From: JAAYDY01 sp964500225
Lineage (GTDB): Bacteria; Planctomycetota; Phycisphaerae; FEN-1346; JAACEH01
DNA: 64,000 bases
NCBI GenBank assembly: GCA_964500225.1
Contig: CAZCOA010000006.1
Coordinates: 1 to 64,000 of the forward strand
Direction of reading: 5' to 3'
The notes under the pieces are model-generated. The model made no database searches, was not told the DNA's origin, and saw nothing but the letters and a program-made list of their open reading frames with translations. Position 1 is the first letter of the stretch, and the number at the start of each line of letters is the position of its first letter. This document shows positions 7,063-15,630 of the stretch, piece after piece. Position numbers and translations under genes: made by a program.

Positions 7063-8751
7063 ATGGCGGACAGAGAAATCATTCGGACGTTGCACCAAGT
7101 GCGTCGGCGGCTGATGGTCGTTCGGGCCGTGGAGGATGGGCTGCGATGGGCCCTCTACGCCGTGGCGGCGGCGATGCTGGTCGTGGCGGCCAGCGCCCTG
7201 GCCTATAGCTGGTTGCCCTCATGGTACGTGTATCCATACATGCCGCTGGTGCTGATCCCGGCGGCATGGGTGGCGGGTGCGGCGGTGCGTCTGCTGCGAC
7301 CGATCACGCTGCGCGACGCGGCGATTTACCTGGACCGTCAGGCGGGCCTGCACGAGCGTGTGAGCACGGCCTATGAGTTTTCGCGCGAGGCCGTCGAGTC
7401 GCCGCTCGTGGCGATGGTGCGCAGCGAAGCGCTGGAGATTTGCCGGCGGTTCCGGCCGGGGTCGATCCGCTACGGGCACCGCATGTCGTGGCAGATGCGG
7501 TGCCTGGCGGTGGGGCTGCTGGCGTGCGGCGCGATGATGTTCGTGCCGCCGTACAAGACGGCGGACTATCGTGCTCGCGAGGCGTTCGAGGCCCGCAGCC
7601 GCAAGGCCGCCGAGAACCTGCGGGACAGCCTTCGGAGCATTCGTCAGGACCGGGCGATCGAGAGCGATCCGGCGTTGCAGGAGTTGCTGAAGAAGGCGGA
7701 GGAAGAGGCCGATCGTCTGGCCAACGCGCGGATGGCGCCGGCGCGGATGCTGGCGGACATGAACCGGCTCCAGGACCGGATGAAGGAAGAGCTCCGCAAG
7801 CGCGAGAGCGAGGAGGCTCTGGCCAAGGCCAAGGAAGACGCCGCGAAGGAGGCCGAGAGCGTCCAGGCGGCAATGAGTCGGAACCCGACGGAGACCGAGT
7901 CGCAGAAGGCCGGGGATCTGGCAAAGCGCGTGGCCGACGGCACGGCCAACGAGGCGGAGAAGTCGGCGCTGGATCGCTTGGGCAAGGCGGCGGAACAGGC
8001 GGGCCGCGCCACGGGCGACAGCGCCTTGGAGCAGGCCGGGAAGAATCTCCAGTCGGCCGCGGCGGGCGGCCAGACCAGCGCCGACCAGGTAGCCGGGGAC
8101 CTGTCGCGGATCGCCCAGGCAGCCGGCGGCGGCACGGGCCAAGGGCCCGGCAGTTCGAGTTACAACCAGTTGAAGAACGCCATGGACAAAGTGGACCAGG
8201 CGAAGCAGGCCGCCGGCGAGAGCGGCCAGGGCGGCTCGTCGCAACAGCAAACGGCCTCGGCGTCGCAGACCGGGGCGTCGGGCCAGGGCCAGTGCTCATC
8301 CTGCGGCGGCACGGGGGAGAAGAACGGGCAACCGTGCCCGGACTGCAACGGCACCGGTCAACAGGAAGGCGGCTCGCAAGCCGTCGGCGAGGCCGGCTCG
8401 GGGGCATCGCAACCGAACCTGGCAAGCACGAACCTGGAGGGCGGCGGCCAGGGTGGGCACATGGAACTGGACGAGAACCAGGCCGAGTTGCCGTGGGCGC
8501 GGATCTACCGGCCGAAGTCCATCGAGCACACGAAGACGAGCGAGTATTCGCCGGGCCGCATCGGCAAAGGCGAAAGCGCCGGGAGCATCCTCGTGAAGGG
8601 GCCGGCCGACCCGGACGAAACCGCCACGATCGACTTCACGGGCAACCTGGACGCCTATCGCACGGAGGCCATGAAGGCCCTGGACGACGAGCATATTCCG
8701 GCGCGGCAACGGGAATTGGTTCGCAACTACTTTCTGAGGCGGTCCCAATAG
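7063..8751 (+). CDS. Membrane protein with coiled coil and DnaJ-like zinc-finger repeat
   Basis: A 562-residue protein of no family I can name. Two membrane helices lie near residues 29-50 and 57-78 and a third near 146-163. Residues 165-300 are charged and Ala/Glu/Lys-rich, predicted coiled coil. A Gly/Ser/Gln-rich stretch follows and contains CSSCGGTG and CPDCNGTG (about 411-432), two CxxCxGxG repeats like those in the DnaJ zinc centre. The C-terminal 90 residues are a compact conserved-looking segment beginning near WARIYRP. The N-terminal membrane arrangement recalls large coiled-coil membrane proteins encoded near MoxR-type genes in planctomycetes, but no such partner is adjacent. A role in redox or protein folding at the membrane would be a guess. 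Confidence 0.8.
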   Translation: MADREIIRTLHQVRRRLMVVRAVEDGLRWALYAVAAAMLVVAASALAYSWLPSWYVYPYMPLVLIPAAWVAGAAVRLLRPITLRDAAIYLDRQAGLHERVSTAYEFSREAVESPLVAMVRSEALEICRRFRPGSIRYGHRMSWQMRCLAVGLLACGAMMFVPPYKTADYRAREAFEARSRKAAENLRDSLRSIRQDRAIESDPALQELLKKAEEEADRLANARMAPARMLADMNRLQDRMKEELRKRESEEALAKAKEDAAKEAESVQAAMSRNPTETESQKAGDLAKRVADGTANEAEKSALDRLGKAAEQAGRATGDSALEQAGKNLQSAAAGGQTSADQVAGDLSRIAQAAGGGTGQGPGSSSYNQLKNAMDKVDQAKQAAGESGQGGSSQQQTASASQTGASGQGQCSSCGGTGEKNGQPCPDCNGTGQQEGGSQAVGEAGSGASQPNLASTNLEGGGQGGHMELDENQAELPWARIYRPKSIEHTKTSEYSPGRIGKGESAGSILVKGPADPDETATIDFTGNLDAYRTEAMKALDDEHIPARQRELVRNYFLRRSQ

Positions 8752-8849
8752 AAACTCGCGCGGGTTTTCGCCGTGGAGGCCCGGGGGCGGCCGCATCAGT
8801 CCGATGGACCTCGCGGTCATTTCCCTGCACCGATCCGGAGAGGTGACAC

Positions 8850-9596
8850 ATGGCAATGCGACGGGCGGTTTCCGCCGTGATGCGGGTCTGTAACGACGAA
8901 GACTGCATCGCCGACGCAGCGACGGCGTTGCGCGACGCGCTGGCCGCATGCACCGAGGAGTTCGAGATCCTGCTCGTGGACGACGGCAGCACGGACGGCA
9001 CTGCCCAGCGGCTTACCGTGTTGTGCGAACAGGATCGCCGGCTGCGTGCGATTCGCCACGACACACCGCTGGGCCTGGGCGCGTGCCTGCGCGACGGGGC
9101 CGCCATGGCGAGATTTCCGCTGGTGCTCCAGACGGAGGCGACGGCTCGGGTGGATCTGGGCGGCCTTCCGCGAATGCTCGACGAGATTGAACGGCACGAC
9201 CTGGTGCTGGGCTATCGCACGAGGCGTCTCGACGGGCCGGGGCGGCGGCTGGCGTCGTGGGCAATGCGACGTCTGGCCGCGACGATCTTCGGCGCCTACG
9301 TCCGCGACGTCGCCTGTCCGGTGAAACTCTACCGCCGCAAGGTGCTCAAGCACGTGCCGATCGAAAGCGTCGGACGATTCGTTCACGTCGAGGTGATCGC
9401 CAAGGCGAACGTATTGGGCTACCGCATCGGGGAATCGGCACTGGAGCCCTTGCCGCCGCAAGAAGAATCGCGGCCGCAGGCGTGGCGGCAAGAGGTCGGC
9501 CAGGTGTGGCACGATGCGTGGGCGATGTTCCGGAGCTTCGATCTGGCCCCTGCCCCGACCGCCCGCCGCGACGCACCGGTCCAGGACACGGAGTGA
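8850..9596 (+). CDS. Family 2 glycosyltransferase (dolichyl-phosphate mannosyltransferase-like)
   Basis: A 248-residue GT-A enzyme that should transfer a sugar from a nucleotide donor to a lipid or polysaccharide acceptor. The start MAMRRAVSAVMRVCNDED and the donor-binding EFEILLVDDGSTDGTA (about 32-47) are typical; GYRTRRLDG and the cluster near DVACPVKLYRRKVL match the polyprenyl-phosphate glycosyltransferase subgroup. No C-terminal membrane helices are present, so it is soluble or peripheral. A GAGAGG-like ribosome site precedes the ATG. mnmE follows after 35 bases. The exact sugar and acceptor cannot be told. Confidence 0.88.
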   Translation: MAMRRAVSAVMRVCNDEDCIADAATALRDALAACTEEFEILLVDDGSTDGTAQRLTVLCEQDRRLRAIRHDTPLGLGACLRDGAAMARFPLVLQTEATARVDLGGLPRMLDEIERHDLVLGYRTRRLDGPGRRLASWAMRRLAATIFGAYVRDVACPVKLYRRKVLKHVPIESVGRFVHVEVIAKANVLGYRIGESALEPLPPQEESRPQAWRQEVGQVWHDAWAMFRSFDLAPAPTARRDAPVQDTE

Positions 9597-9631
9597 ACGG
9601 CCCGCGGTCGCCATTCGGGCAACAATAGACC

Positions 9632-11122
9632 ATGATCTGCGATACCGACACGATCGTCGCCGTCAGCAGTCCGCTGGGTTCCGCGGCTCGGGCGATTGTG
9701 CGCTTGAGCGGTCCGGAGGCGGTGCGATGCGCGGCCGCGGTGTTCACGCCGGAGCGTCCGTTGGGCGAGGCCGACACCTACACGAGCCGCAACGGCACCG
9801 TCGCGCTGTCCAGCGGCCCATTGCGTGCCGAGGTGCCGGCGTCGCTGCTGGTGATGCGCGGGCCGCGCAGTTACACGCGCGAGGATGTGGTGGAACTGCA
9901 TCTGCCGGGCAACCCCGCGCTGGTGGCCGAAACGATGTCGCGGCTGTGTGCGGCCGGGGCCCGTCCCGCGTCGCCCGGCGAGTTCACGGCGCGTGCCTTT
10001 GCGGCCGGGCGCATCGATCTGGCCCAAGCCGAGGCCGTCATGGCCGTCATCAACGCGGCAGGCCGCCGCGAGTTGGAAGCCGCCTCGCGGCTCCTGAGTG
10101 GTGAACTTTCCGAGTGTGTCGAGTCGCTCGTGGATCGTCTGCGACGGCTGTTGGCCCGAGTCGAATTGGCGATTGACTTTTCGGATCAGCAGGCGCCGCC
10201 CGTCTCGGCCGCGGAAGCCGGCGCCGAGGCCGCCCGACTCCGCGACGACGTGGTGGCCCTGGCCCGCCGTTGTCGCGACGTGACGCACGGCGACGGCGAC
10301 GTGCGCGTGGCCCTGGTGGGCCGCCCCAACGTCGGCAAGTCCAGTCTTTTCAACCGTCTGTCCGGCGCCGAACGGGCCATTGTCACCGACGTGGCCGGCA
10401 CCACGCGCGACGAACTGCGACACCCCTTCACCATCGACGGCACGCCATTCGTTCTGTCGGACACGGCCGGCCTGGCCGAGGCCGTGGCCGACCTGGCTCC
10501 GGGGGACCGCGGTCGGCAGCAGCTCCATGCGGCCGCACAGGCTCGGACGCTGTCGGTCCTGGCCCGGTCGGACCTGGTGCTGGCCGTAGTGGACGCGGGC
10601 CGGTGGACCGCCGATCCGTCCAGCCATGACGACGTGGAACGGCTGCTGGCGACCCTGGCGGCGCCGACGATCCTGGTGCTGAACAAGTGTGACCTGTTGG
10701 CTCCCGGGGACGGCGGTCCGGCAATCGACGCCGCCGTCGCGTCGGCCCGCGAGGTGTCGCACGGAGCGCCGGTGGTAGCCGTTTCGGCCCTCACGGGTTA
10801 CGGACTCGACGCCTTGCGAGCGACCATGTTGCAGACGTTACGGCGCGGCGACCTGGACCGCGCCGCCGACGGACCGGCCGTGGTCGCCCGGCACCGCCAG
10901 TGCATGGAGACCGCCGCCGAGGCCCTCGAGCGAGCGACGCTGCTCTGCCACCCCAGTGGCGACCACGCCGGGCCGGCCCCCTGCCCCGACATCGACGGCG
11001 CCGAGGAACTGCTGGCGCTGGAACTGCGCGAGGCCATCGACGCCCTGGGCCGGATTACGGGCCGATCCAGCCCCGAAGATGTTTTGAACCACATCTTCGC
11101 GGCATTTTGTATCGGCAAATAG
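9632..11122 (+). CDS. mnmE: tRNA modification GTPase MnmE
   Basis: With MnmG it installs the aminomethyl group on wobble U34 of several tRNAs. The 496 residues contain the N-terminal tetrahydrofolate-binding domain (starting DTIVAVSSPLGSAARAIVRLSG), a helical domain, and an inserted G domain with G1 GRPNVGKSS, the GTTRD switch, DTAG, NKCD and SALTG. The C-terminus ends FCIGK, the family's C-[IL]-G-K motif that supplies the catalytic Cys. mnmG is not in the window. No strong promoter or ribosome site is seen directly upstream, so it may be read through from the glycosyltransferase gene. Confidence 0.98.
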   Translation: MICDTDTIVAVSSPLGSAARAIVRLSGPEAVRCAAAVFTPERPLGEADTYTSRNGTVALSSGPLRAEVPASLLVMRGPRSYTREDVVELHLPGNPALVAETMSRLCAAGARPASPGEFTARAFAAGRIDLAQAEAVMAVINAAGRRELEAASRLLSGELSECVESLVDRLRRLLARVELAIDFSDQQAPPVSAAEAGAEAARLRDDVVALARRCRDVTHGDGDVRVALVGRPNVGKSSLFNRLSGAERAIVTDVAGTTRDELRHPFTIDGTPFVLSDTAGLAEAVADLAPGDRGRQQLHAAAQARTLSVLARSDLVLAVVDAGRWTADPSSHDDVERLLATLAAPTILVLNKCDLLAPGDGGPAIDAAVASAREVSHGAPVVAVSALTGYGLDALRATMLQTLRRGDLDRAADGPAVVARHRQCMETAAEALERATLLCHPSGDHAGPAPCPDIDGAEELLALELREAIDALGRITGRSSPEDVLNHIFAAFCIGK

Positions 11123-11280
11123 GGTTGCGACTTCTGCCCTCCGCCAAGGAATCCTCGGACCGCCGAATCGGCCGCGGTGTTGAAGGAGAACGAGCACGTT
11201 TTCCGTGCAATACGCCGCCGGCTCGTGCGTCGAATCTCAGAAGCATGTCGCGAGGGCATTTTGGGACCAGGAGGCGTTCC

Positions 11281-12510
11281 ATGAAGCAAGCATTCGGCGG
11301 GCTGGGGGTGCTGTTGGCGGCACTGGTGATGGCGGCCGGTGCGGCGCGGGCGGACGATTGGCCGCAGTTTCGGGGCATCAAGCGCGACGGCATCTCGCAC
11401 GAGAAGGACCTGATGAGCCGCTGGCCCGAAGGCGGCCCCAAGAAGCTCTGGGACGCCGATGTCGGTGCGGGGTTCGCCAGTGTGGCCGTCGTCAATGGCA
11501 AGGTGTATGCCGCCGGCGTCAAGAACCGCAAGCTCGTCGTAACGGCCCTGGACGACAAGGACGGCAAGCCGGTATGGCAAAAGGAAATCGACAACGACAG
11601 CGGCGGCGGCGGATACGTCGGTTCGCGCAGCACGCCCACGGTGGACGGCGACCGGCTCTACATCCTCAGCGAACAGGGCAAGCTCGCCTGTCTGAAAACC
11701 TCCGACGGCAGCGAAGTTTGGTCCAAGAACATTCTCCAGACCTACGGTGCCAAGAACATCCAGTGGCGTCTCTCCGAGAGCGTGCTGATCGACGGCGATC
11801 GTGTGATCTGTTCGCCCGGCGGCCGCGCGGCGATGGCCGCCCTGAACAAGATGACCGGCGAGGAAGTGTGGGCCTGCGATGGGATCGAGGAGAGGTCCAG
11901 CTACGGTTCCGCCATTATCATTCAGACCGGCACCCTGCGTCAGGCCATCGGGTTTTCCGCCAGTTTCCTCTTCGCCGTCAATGCCGACACAGGCGAACTG
12001 CTCTGGAAGCAGCCGCAGAAGAACCAGTATGACGTCAACGCCACCACGGTCGTTTACGACGACGGGATTGTGTACTCGACGTGCGGCTACGGATGGGGCG
12101 GCCAGGCCCTGAAGCTCAACGTCAGCGGCAAGAAGGCCTCCGTCAACCAACTGTGGACCGACAAGACCCTCGACGACCACTTTGGCGGCGTCGTCCTGCT
12201 GAAAGGGCACGTCTTCGGCACGGCGTCGCGAGGCGGCCTGATCATGCTGCGGCTGGCCGACGGCAAGGTCGTCTACCACAGCCGCGAGGTCAAAAAGTCG
12301 TCCAACATCTTCGCCGACGGGCTCCTCTACTGTCAGGGCCACGATGGCACGATGCAACTGGTGGATCCGAACAACGGCAAGGTGGTCAGCAGTTTCAGAA
12401 TCCAACTCCAGGCGGCCGGCCAGATGTGGGCCCATCCGGCCATCGCCAACGGCAAGCTCTACATTCACCACGACTCGACCCTGACGGCGTACCACATCAA
12501 GGGGCGCTGA
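11281..12510 (+). CDS. Secreted PQQ-type beta-propeller protein
   Basis: A 409-residue periplasmic protein built of PQQ-like/WD40-like blades. The ATG at 11281 has an AGGAGG ribosome site and begins a signal peptide ending near ARADDWPQF. Mature protein starts WPQFRG, the hallmark of a family expanded in planctomycetes; repeats of the type LYxLxxxTGExxW recur (GKVYAAGV, LYILSEQGKLACLKTSDGSEVW, LFAVNADTGELLW). It resembles BamB in fold, but without lipobox or Bam neighbours it need not be BamB. No Trp-docking dehydrogenase residues are evident, so binding of PQQ itself is doubtful. A strong terminator follows at 12551. Confidence 0.85.
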   Translation: MKQAFGGLGVLLAALVMAAGAARADDWPQFRGIKRDGISHEKDLMSRWPEGGPKKLWDADVGAGFASVAVVNGKVYAAGVKNRKLVVTALDDKDGKPVWQKEIDNDSGGGGYVGSRSTPTVDGDRLYILSEQGKLACLKTSDGSEVWSKNILQTYGAKNIQWRLSESVLIDGDRVICSPGGRAAMAALNKMTGEEVWACDGIEERSSYGSAIIIQTGTLRQAIGFSASFLFAVNADTGELLWKQPQKNQYDVNATTVVYDDGIVYSTCGYGWGGQALKLNVSGKKASVNQLWTDKTLDDHFGGVVLLKGHVFGTASRGGLIMLRLADGKVVYHSREVKKSSNIFADGLLYCQGHDGTMQLVDPNNGKVVSSFRIQLQAAGQMWAHPAIANGKLYIHHDSTLTAYHIKGR

Positions 12511-12550
12511 CTTTGGGCGCCTCGGCACCTCCGTCCAGACAACAACCGCA

Positions 12551-12590
12551 CGGCCGGAATCCGCGAAGGATTCCGGCCGCAACCATTTTG
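12551..12590 (+). terminator. Intrinsic-type terminator after the beta-propeller gene
   Basis: A perfect 12-bp stem (12551-12562 with 12568-12579) closes the loop GCGAA and is followed by CAACCATTTTG. The T-run is short but the stem is very stable. Confidence 0.75.
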
Positions 12591-12709
12591 CAGAACGTCG
12601 AAAGGTCCTATCGCCGCAACAGAGATTCGGCTATGCTGAAGGTTCGGAAGAACGAAGTCGTCCAGGTAATGGCACCGCGCGCGGTTGCCGCGTCAAGAGG
12701 AGAAGATCC

Positions 12710-13222
12710 ATGAAACAACAGCGCCAAGGCGTCGTCACGATTCACGGCCACCCCGTCACCCTGTTGGGCCCGGAGTTGAAAGTGGGCGACAAGGCGCCGC
12801 CGGCGCGGCTGGCCGATGCCGAGTTCAAGGAGGTCAAGCTTTCGGACTTCCACGGCAAGACGCTGCTCATCAGTGCCGTGCCGAGCCTCGACACGCAGGT
12901 CTGCTCGATTCAGACCAAACGGTTCAACGAGGCGGCCGAGCAGTTGCCCGAGAGCATCGCCGTCCTGACAATCAGCCAGGATCTGCCGTTCGCGCAGTCG
13001 CGGTTTTGCGGCGCCGAGAACATTCGTAAGATCCGCGTGCTGTCGGACCACGTGCGTCGCGAATTCGGCAAGCGTTACGGCATCCTGATCGAGGAGAATG
13101 CCCTGTTGGCACGCAGCGTGTGGGTCATCTCGCCCCAGGGCCGGATCGTTTACCGCGAGATCGTCCCCGAGTTGACGCACGAGCCGGACTACGCCAAGGC
13201 CCTGGCCGCGGCGAAGGCCTGA
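12710..13222 (+). CDS. tpx: Thiol peroxidase Tpx (atypical 2-Cys peroxiredoxin)
   Basis: Reduces H2O2 and alkyl hydroperoxides using thioredoxin. The 170 residues carry the Tpx-specific VPSLDTQVC with peroxidatic Cys65, and resolving Cys100 in SRFCGAE, spaced as in E. coli Tpx. The N-terminus (VTIHGHPVTLLGPELKVGDKAP) is also the family pattern. GAGGAGAAGATCC gives a strong ribosome site before the ATG. It lies between two secreted-protein genes after a terminator, so is probably its own unit. Presence of Tpx fits an organism that handles oxygen stress without needing catalase. Confidence 0.96.
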   Translation: MKQQRQGVVTIHGHPVTLLGPELKVGDKAPPARLADAEFKEVKLSDFHGKTLLISAVPSLDTQVCSIQTKRFNEAAEQLPESIAVLTISQDLPFAQSRFCGAENIRKIRVLSDHVRREFGKRYGILIEENALLARSVWVISPQGRIVYREIVPELTHEPDYAKALAAAKA

Positions 13223-13250
13223 GACCCTGTTGCCTCTGGAGGATTGCCCG

Positions 13251-14117
13251 ATGAAGAAGCTGCTTCGTGTCGTATTGGTGGTGGTCGCCGTGCTGGCGGT
13301 GGCCATCGGCGCGGCCTGGTACTTCATTGATTCGCTGGTTAAGAAAGGCATCGAAGAGGGAGGCACGTACACCCTTCAGACACAGACGACCGTCGAGAGC
13401 GTCAACCTGAGCCTGCTGAAGGGCTCGATGACCATGGACGGCCTGCAGGTGGCCAACCCCGAAGGGTAACAGACGCCGCACCTGATCAAGAGCGGCCGAT
13501 TCGACCTCCAGGTCGATCCGGGCTCGGTTTTCGGCGAGACGGTTCACGTCAAAGGCTTCCGCCTGAACGGTCTGGATGTAAACATCGAGCAGAAGGGGCT
13601 CGGCAAAACCAACGTGTCGCAGATTATGGACAGCCTGAAGCGGTTCCAGGGCGCCGGCGCGGAGAAGACGGCACCGGAATCGGGCGGCAAGAAGGTGACC
13701 GTGGACGAGATCGTGATCGAGAACGTGGTGGCGCACGTGCAGTTGCTGCCTGTGGGGGGCAAGACCTCGACCCTCAAGGTGGAGGTGCCGAAGATCGTCC
13801 TGCGGGACGTCACGAGCGACAACGCCAAGGGCGTCGCCGTCAGCGAACTGGTCGCCCGTGTGCTGCCGGCCATTCTGAACCAGGTGCTGCAACAGTCCGG
13901 CGGCATCATCCCGGAGGACCTGGTCGGGTCGCTGCGAACAGACCTGGCTGGAGCCGTCGAGGCACTCGGCGGCGGGGCCGGCAACCTGTTCAAGCAATCC
14001 GGCGGCGACCTCGGCAAGGGGATCGAAGAAGCCAAGAAAAGTGTCGAAGACGCCAAGAAGGATCTCGGCGGGGCGCTGAAAGGGCTTCTGAATCGCGACA
14101 AGAAAACTGCGGAATAA
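13251..14117 (+). pseudogene. AsmA-like membrane-anchored protein interrupted by in-frame TAA
   Basis: GGAGG precedes the ATG at 13251. The first 72 codons give an N-terminal membrane helix (LLRVVLVVVAVLAVAIGAAWYF) and an AsmA/DUF748-like opening with GSMTMDGLQVANPEG. A TAA at 13467-13469 then interrupts, and the same frame continues without a further stop for 215 codons to 14117: QTPHLIKSGRFDLQVDPGSV, then a beta-rich domain and an amphipathic, Lys/Glu-rich C-terminal helix. NPEG-aromatic-xTPHL is how intact members of this type commonly read, so the stop probably replaced a Tyr codon (TAC/TAT). It is one gene of 289 codons, broken, mis-sequenced or read through. A restart at 13614 is possible but would lack the anchor. 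Confidence 0.8.
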
Positions 14118-14124
14118 CCGGATA

Positions 14125-14143
14125 GGTGCCGCCGCGCGGCACC
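14125..14143 (+). terminator. Hairpin after the AsmA-like gene
   Basis: GGTGCCGC and GCGGCACC form a perfect 8-bp stem on a three-base loop 8 bases past the stop codon. There is no T-run, so it may be a stability element as much as a terminator. Confidence 0.45.
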
Positions 14144-14221
14144 CCGAGCGCCAGCCTTCTGACGCGCAAAGACCCAGCGGCGCCGGCCCCTCGACCGGGC
14201 GGCGCGTGCGCTGCGACAGAA

Positions 14222-14668
14222 TCAGTCGCCGTCCCGCAACGGAAGGTTGTCGGGCAACCCTTCGACGAATTGCCTGATTTCGTCACGGATGCGACGGTAG
14301 CAGTCCATAGCCTCGCGTTCGGTCCGCGCATGGGCGGCCAGTTGCGGCGGATCCTCGAACCCGACGTGAACCACGCGCGTCTTGCCGGAAAACAGCGGAC
14401 ACGTCTCGTGTGCGTGGTCGCAGACGGTCACCACATAGTCGAATTCGATACCGCGCAGGTCGTTGACGTGTTTGGCATACTGGTGCGAGATGTCCACGCC
14501 GGCCTCGGCCATGACCGCGACGGCCCGGCGGCTCAGGCCCGCCGGCTTCACCCCGGCCGAGTACGGTTCGATGCAGTGGCCCTTCAGGTGCCGCGCCCAC
14601 CCCTCGGCCATCTGGCTGCGGCAGGCGTTACCCGTACACAGAAACAGCACTCTCAGCTTGTCGGCCAT
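14222..14668 (-). CDS. arsC: Arsenate reductase, thioredoxin-coupled (LMW-PTP fold)
   Basis: Reduces arsenate to arsenite in the cytosol. The ATG at 14668 with GGGAG upstream gives 148 residues. The phosphatase-like P-loop is C11-TGNACR-S, and the redox relay pair sits at Cys83 and Cys90 with the C-x6-C spacing of Staphylococcus pI258 ArsC. GVDISHQYAKHV is the substrate loop region. No arsenite exporter or ArsR is adjacent, so the gene is an isolated detoxification function or a general low-molecular-weight phosphatase relative. The three-Cys set argues for arsenate. Confidence 0.93.
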   Translation of the reverse strand: MADKLRVLFLCTGNACRSQMAEGWARHLKGHCIEPYSAGVKPAGLSRRAVAVMAEAGVDISHQYAKHVNDLRGIEFDYVVTVCDHAHETCPLFSGKTRVVHVGFEDPPQLAAHARTEREAMDCYRRIRDEIRQFVEGLPDNLPLRDGD

Positions 14669-14772
14669 AGCCGTCTCCCAAGGCCTCAATCGCGGAACGC
14701 CATGTCGCCCGAACCAATTCGCGCCGCCCTCGGCGGTCGATGGCATTATACGGGGGATGCTTCGCAGGAATG

Positions 14773-15447
14773 TCAGTTTTCGGTTTTCTGTTTGTCGGCG
14801 GCCTTGGGGGGTGGAGGCAGCGTGCGGCCGCTGCGTGCCATAATGGCGTCCTCATCCGCCTGATCGAGCCGACCGTTGCCGTCCACGTCGCATCGCAGGG
14901 CCAGCGGCCCGCCGGTGCCGGCGGCCGCCAGGCACAAGGCCGCTACGTCGGCGGAGTCCACGCGGCCAGACCCGTCGGTGTCGCCGATGAGGGCGGCCGC
15001 CTCGCAGCGGCGCGTGCCGCCGATGCTCGTGCCGGCGACGCCGCGCACCTGGTCGCCGAGCGACAGATTGTAGCGGTCGCCATCGTCCAGGGCCTCGGTC
15101 AATTGGACCACCAGAACGGTATCGCCGTCCTGGAGCGACAAGCCGGCGACCATGTCCGACAGGTCGCCGCCAAGCTGGCCTCGGATATTCAGTGCCCCGG
15201 CGCCCAAGGTGGCCGGATCGACCGGCCCGCTGAACGTCAGCCGCAGACACGCGATGCCCGCGCGACGCGATTCGACGTATCCGGGGGTGACCTCGGCGCC
15301 GATCATGCCGGCGTCGCCGTGACGGGCCAGCACTTCCCACTTGAGCAGTCGCATCGCGCTGACGGGGGGCGTCTCGGACGCCGCGGCCGCAGAACACGGC
15401 CAGGCACACCACGCCGCCACCAGACACATCCGCGCCAGCGATCGCAC
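14773..15447 (-). CDS. Secreted protein with C-terminal dockerin-like domain
   Basis: A GTG at 15447, eight bases after GGGGAG, is preferred to a TTG at 15453 that would crowd the ribosome site. The 224-residue product has a signal peptide ending near CSAAAAS, then a beta-sandwich-like region (about 25-135) of unknown family. Two calcium-loop repeats follow: DTDGSGRVDSADVAAL (about 155) and DVDGNGRLDQADEDAI (about 185), the dockerin type I pattern, then a Pro-rich, charged tail. No cohesin or scaffoldin is encoded nearby. In planctomycetes such domains are common and probably mediate unknown surface attachment. Confidence 0.78.
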   Translation of the reverse strand: MRSLARMCLVAAWCAWPCSAAAASETPPVSAMRLLKWEVLARHGDAGMIGAEVTPGYVESRRAGIACLRLTFSGPVDPATLGAGALNIRGQLGGDLSDMVAGLSLQDGDTVLVVQLTEALDDGDRYNLSLGDQVRGVAGTSIGGTRRCEAAALIGDTDGSGRVDSADVAALCLAAAGTGGPLALRCDVDGNGRLDQADEDAIMARSGRTLPPPPKAADKQKTEN

Positions 15448-15593
15448 AGGCAACTCTCCCCGACGGCCAGGAACCCCGGACGGCCCACGCGTCGCGACCG
15501 GTTCCGGATACAGGAAGCCTACCTCATGCCCACCGAGAAGTCAACTGAGTCGCACGCCAGGCCGCAGATGGTCGAACTCAACCCCCTTTCCGC

Positions 15594-15622
15594 TTGACCG
15601 GCGGCGCGTGGGCGTCTACTTT
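15594..15622 (+). promoter_or_regulatory. Promoter TTGACC-N17-TACTTT giving a probable leaderless mRNA
   Basis: The -35 box 15594-15599 and the -10 box 15617-15622 are 17 bases apart. Only eight bases separate the -10 from the ATG at 15631, so transcription should begin within one or two bases of the start codon. Confidence 0.6.
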
Positions 15623-15630
15623 ACAGGACT

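Noticed and set aside
11281..12510. BamB outer-membrane assembly protein
   Set aside because: Similar fold, but no lipobox and no der or other Bam-linked neighbours; the WPQFRG start marks a different, expanded family.
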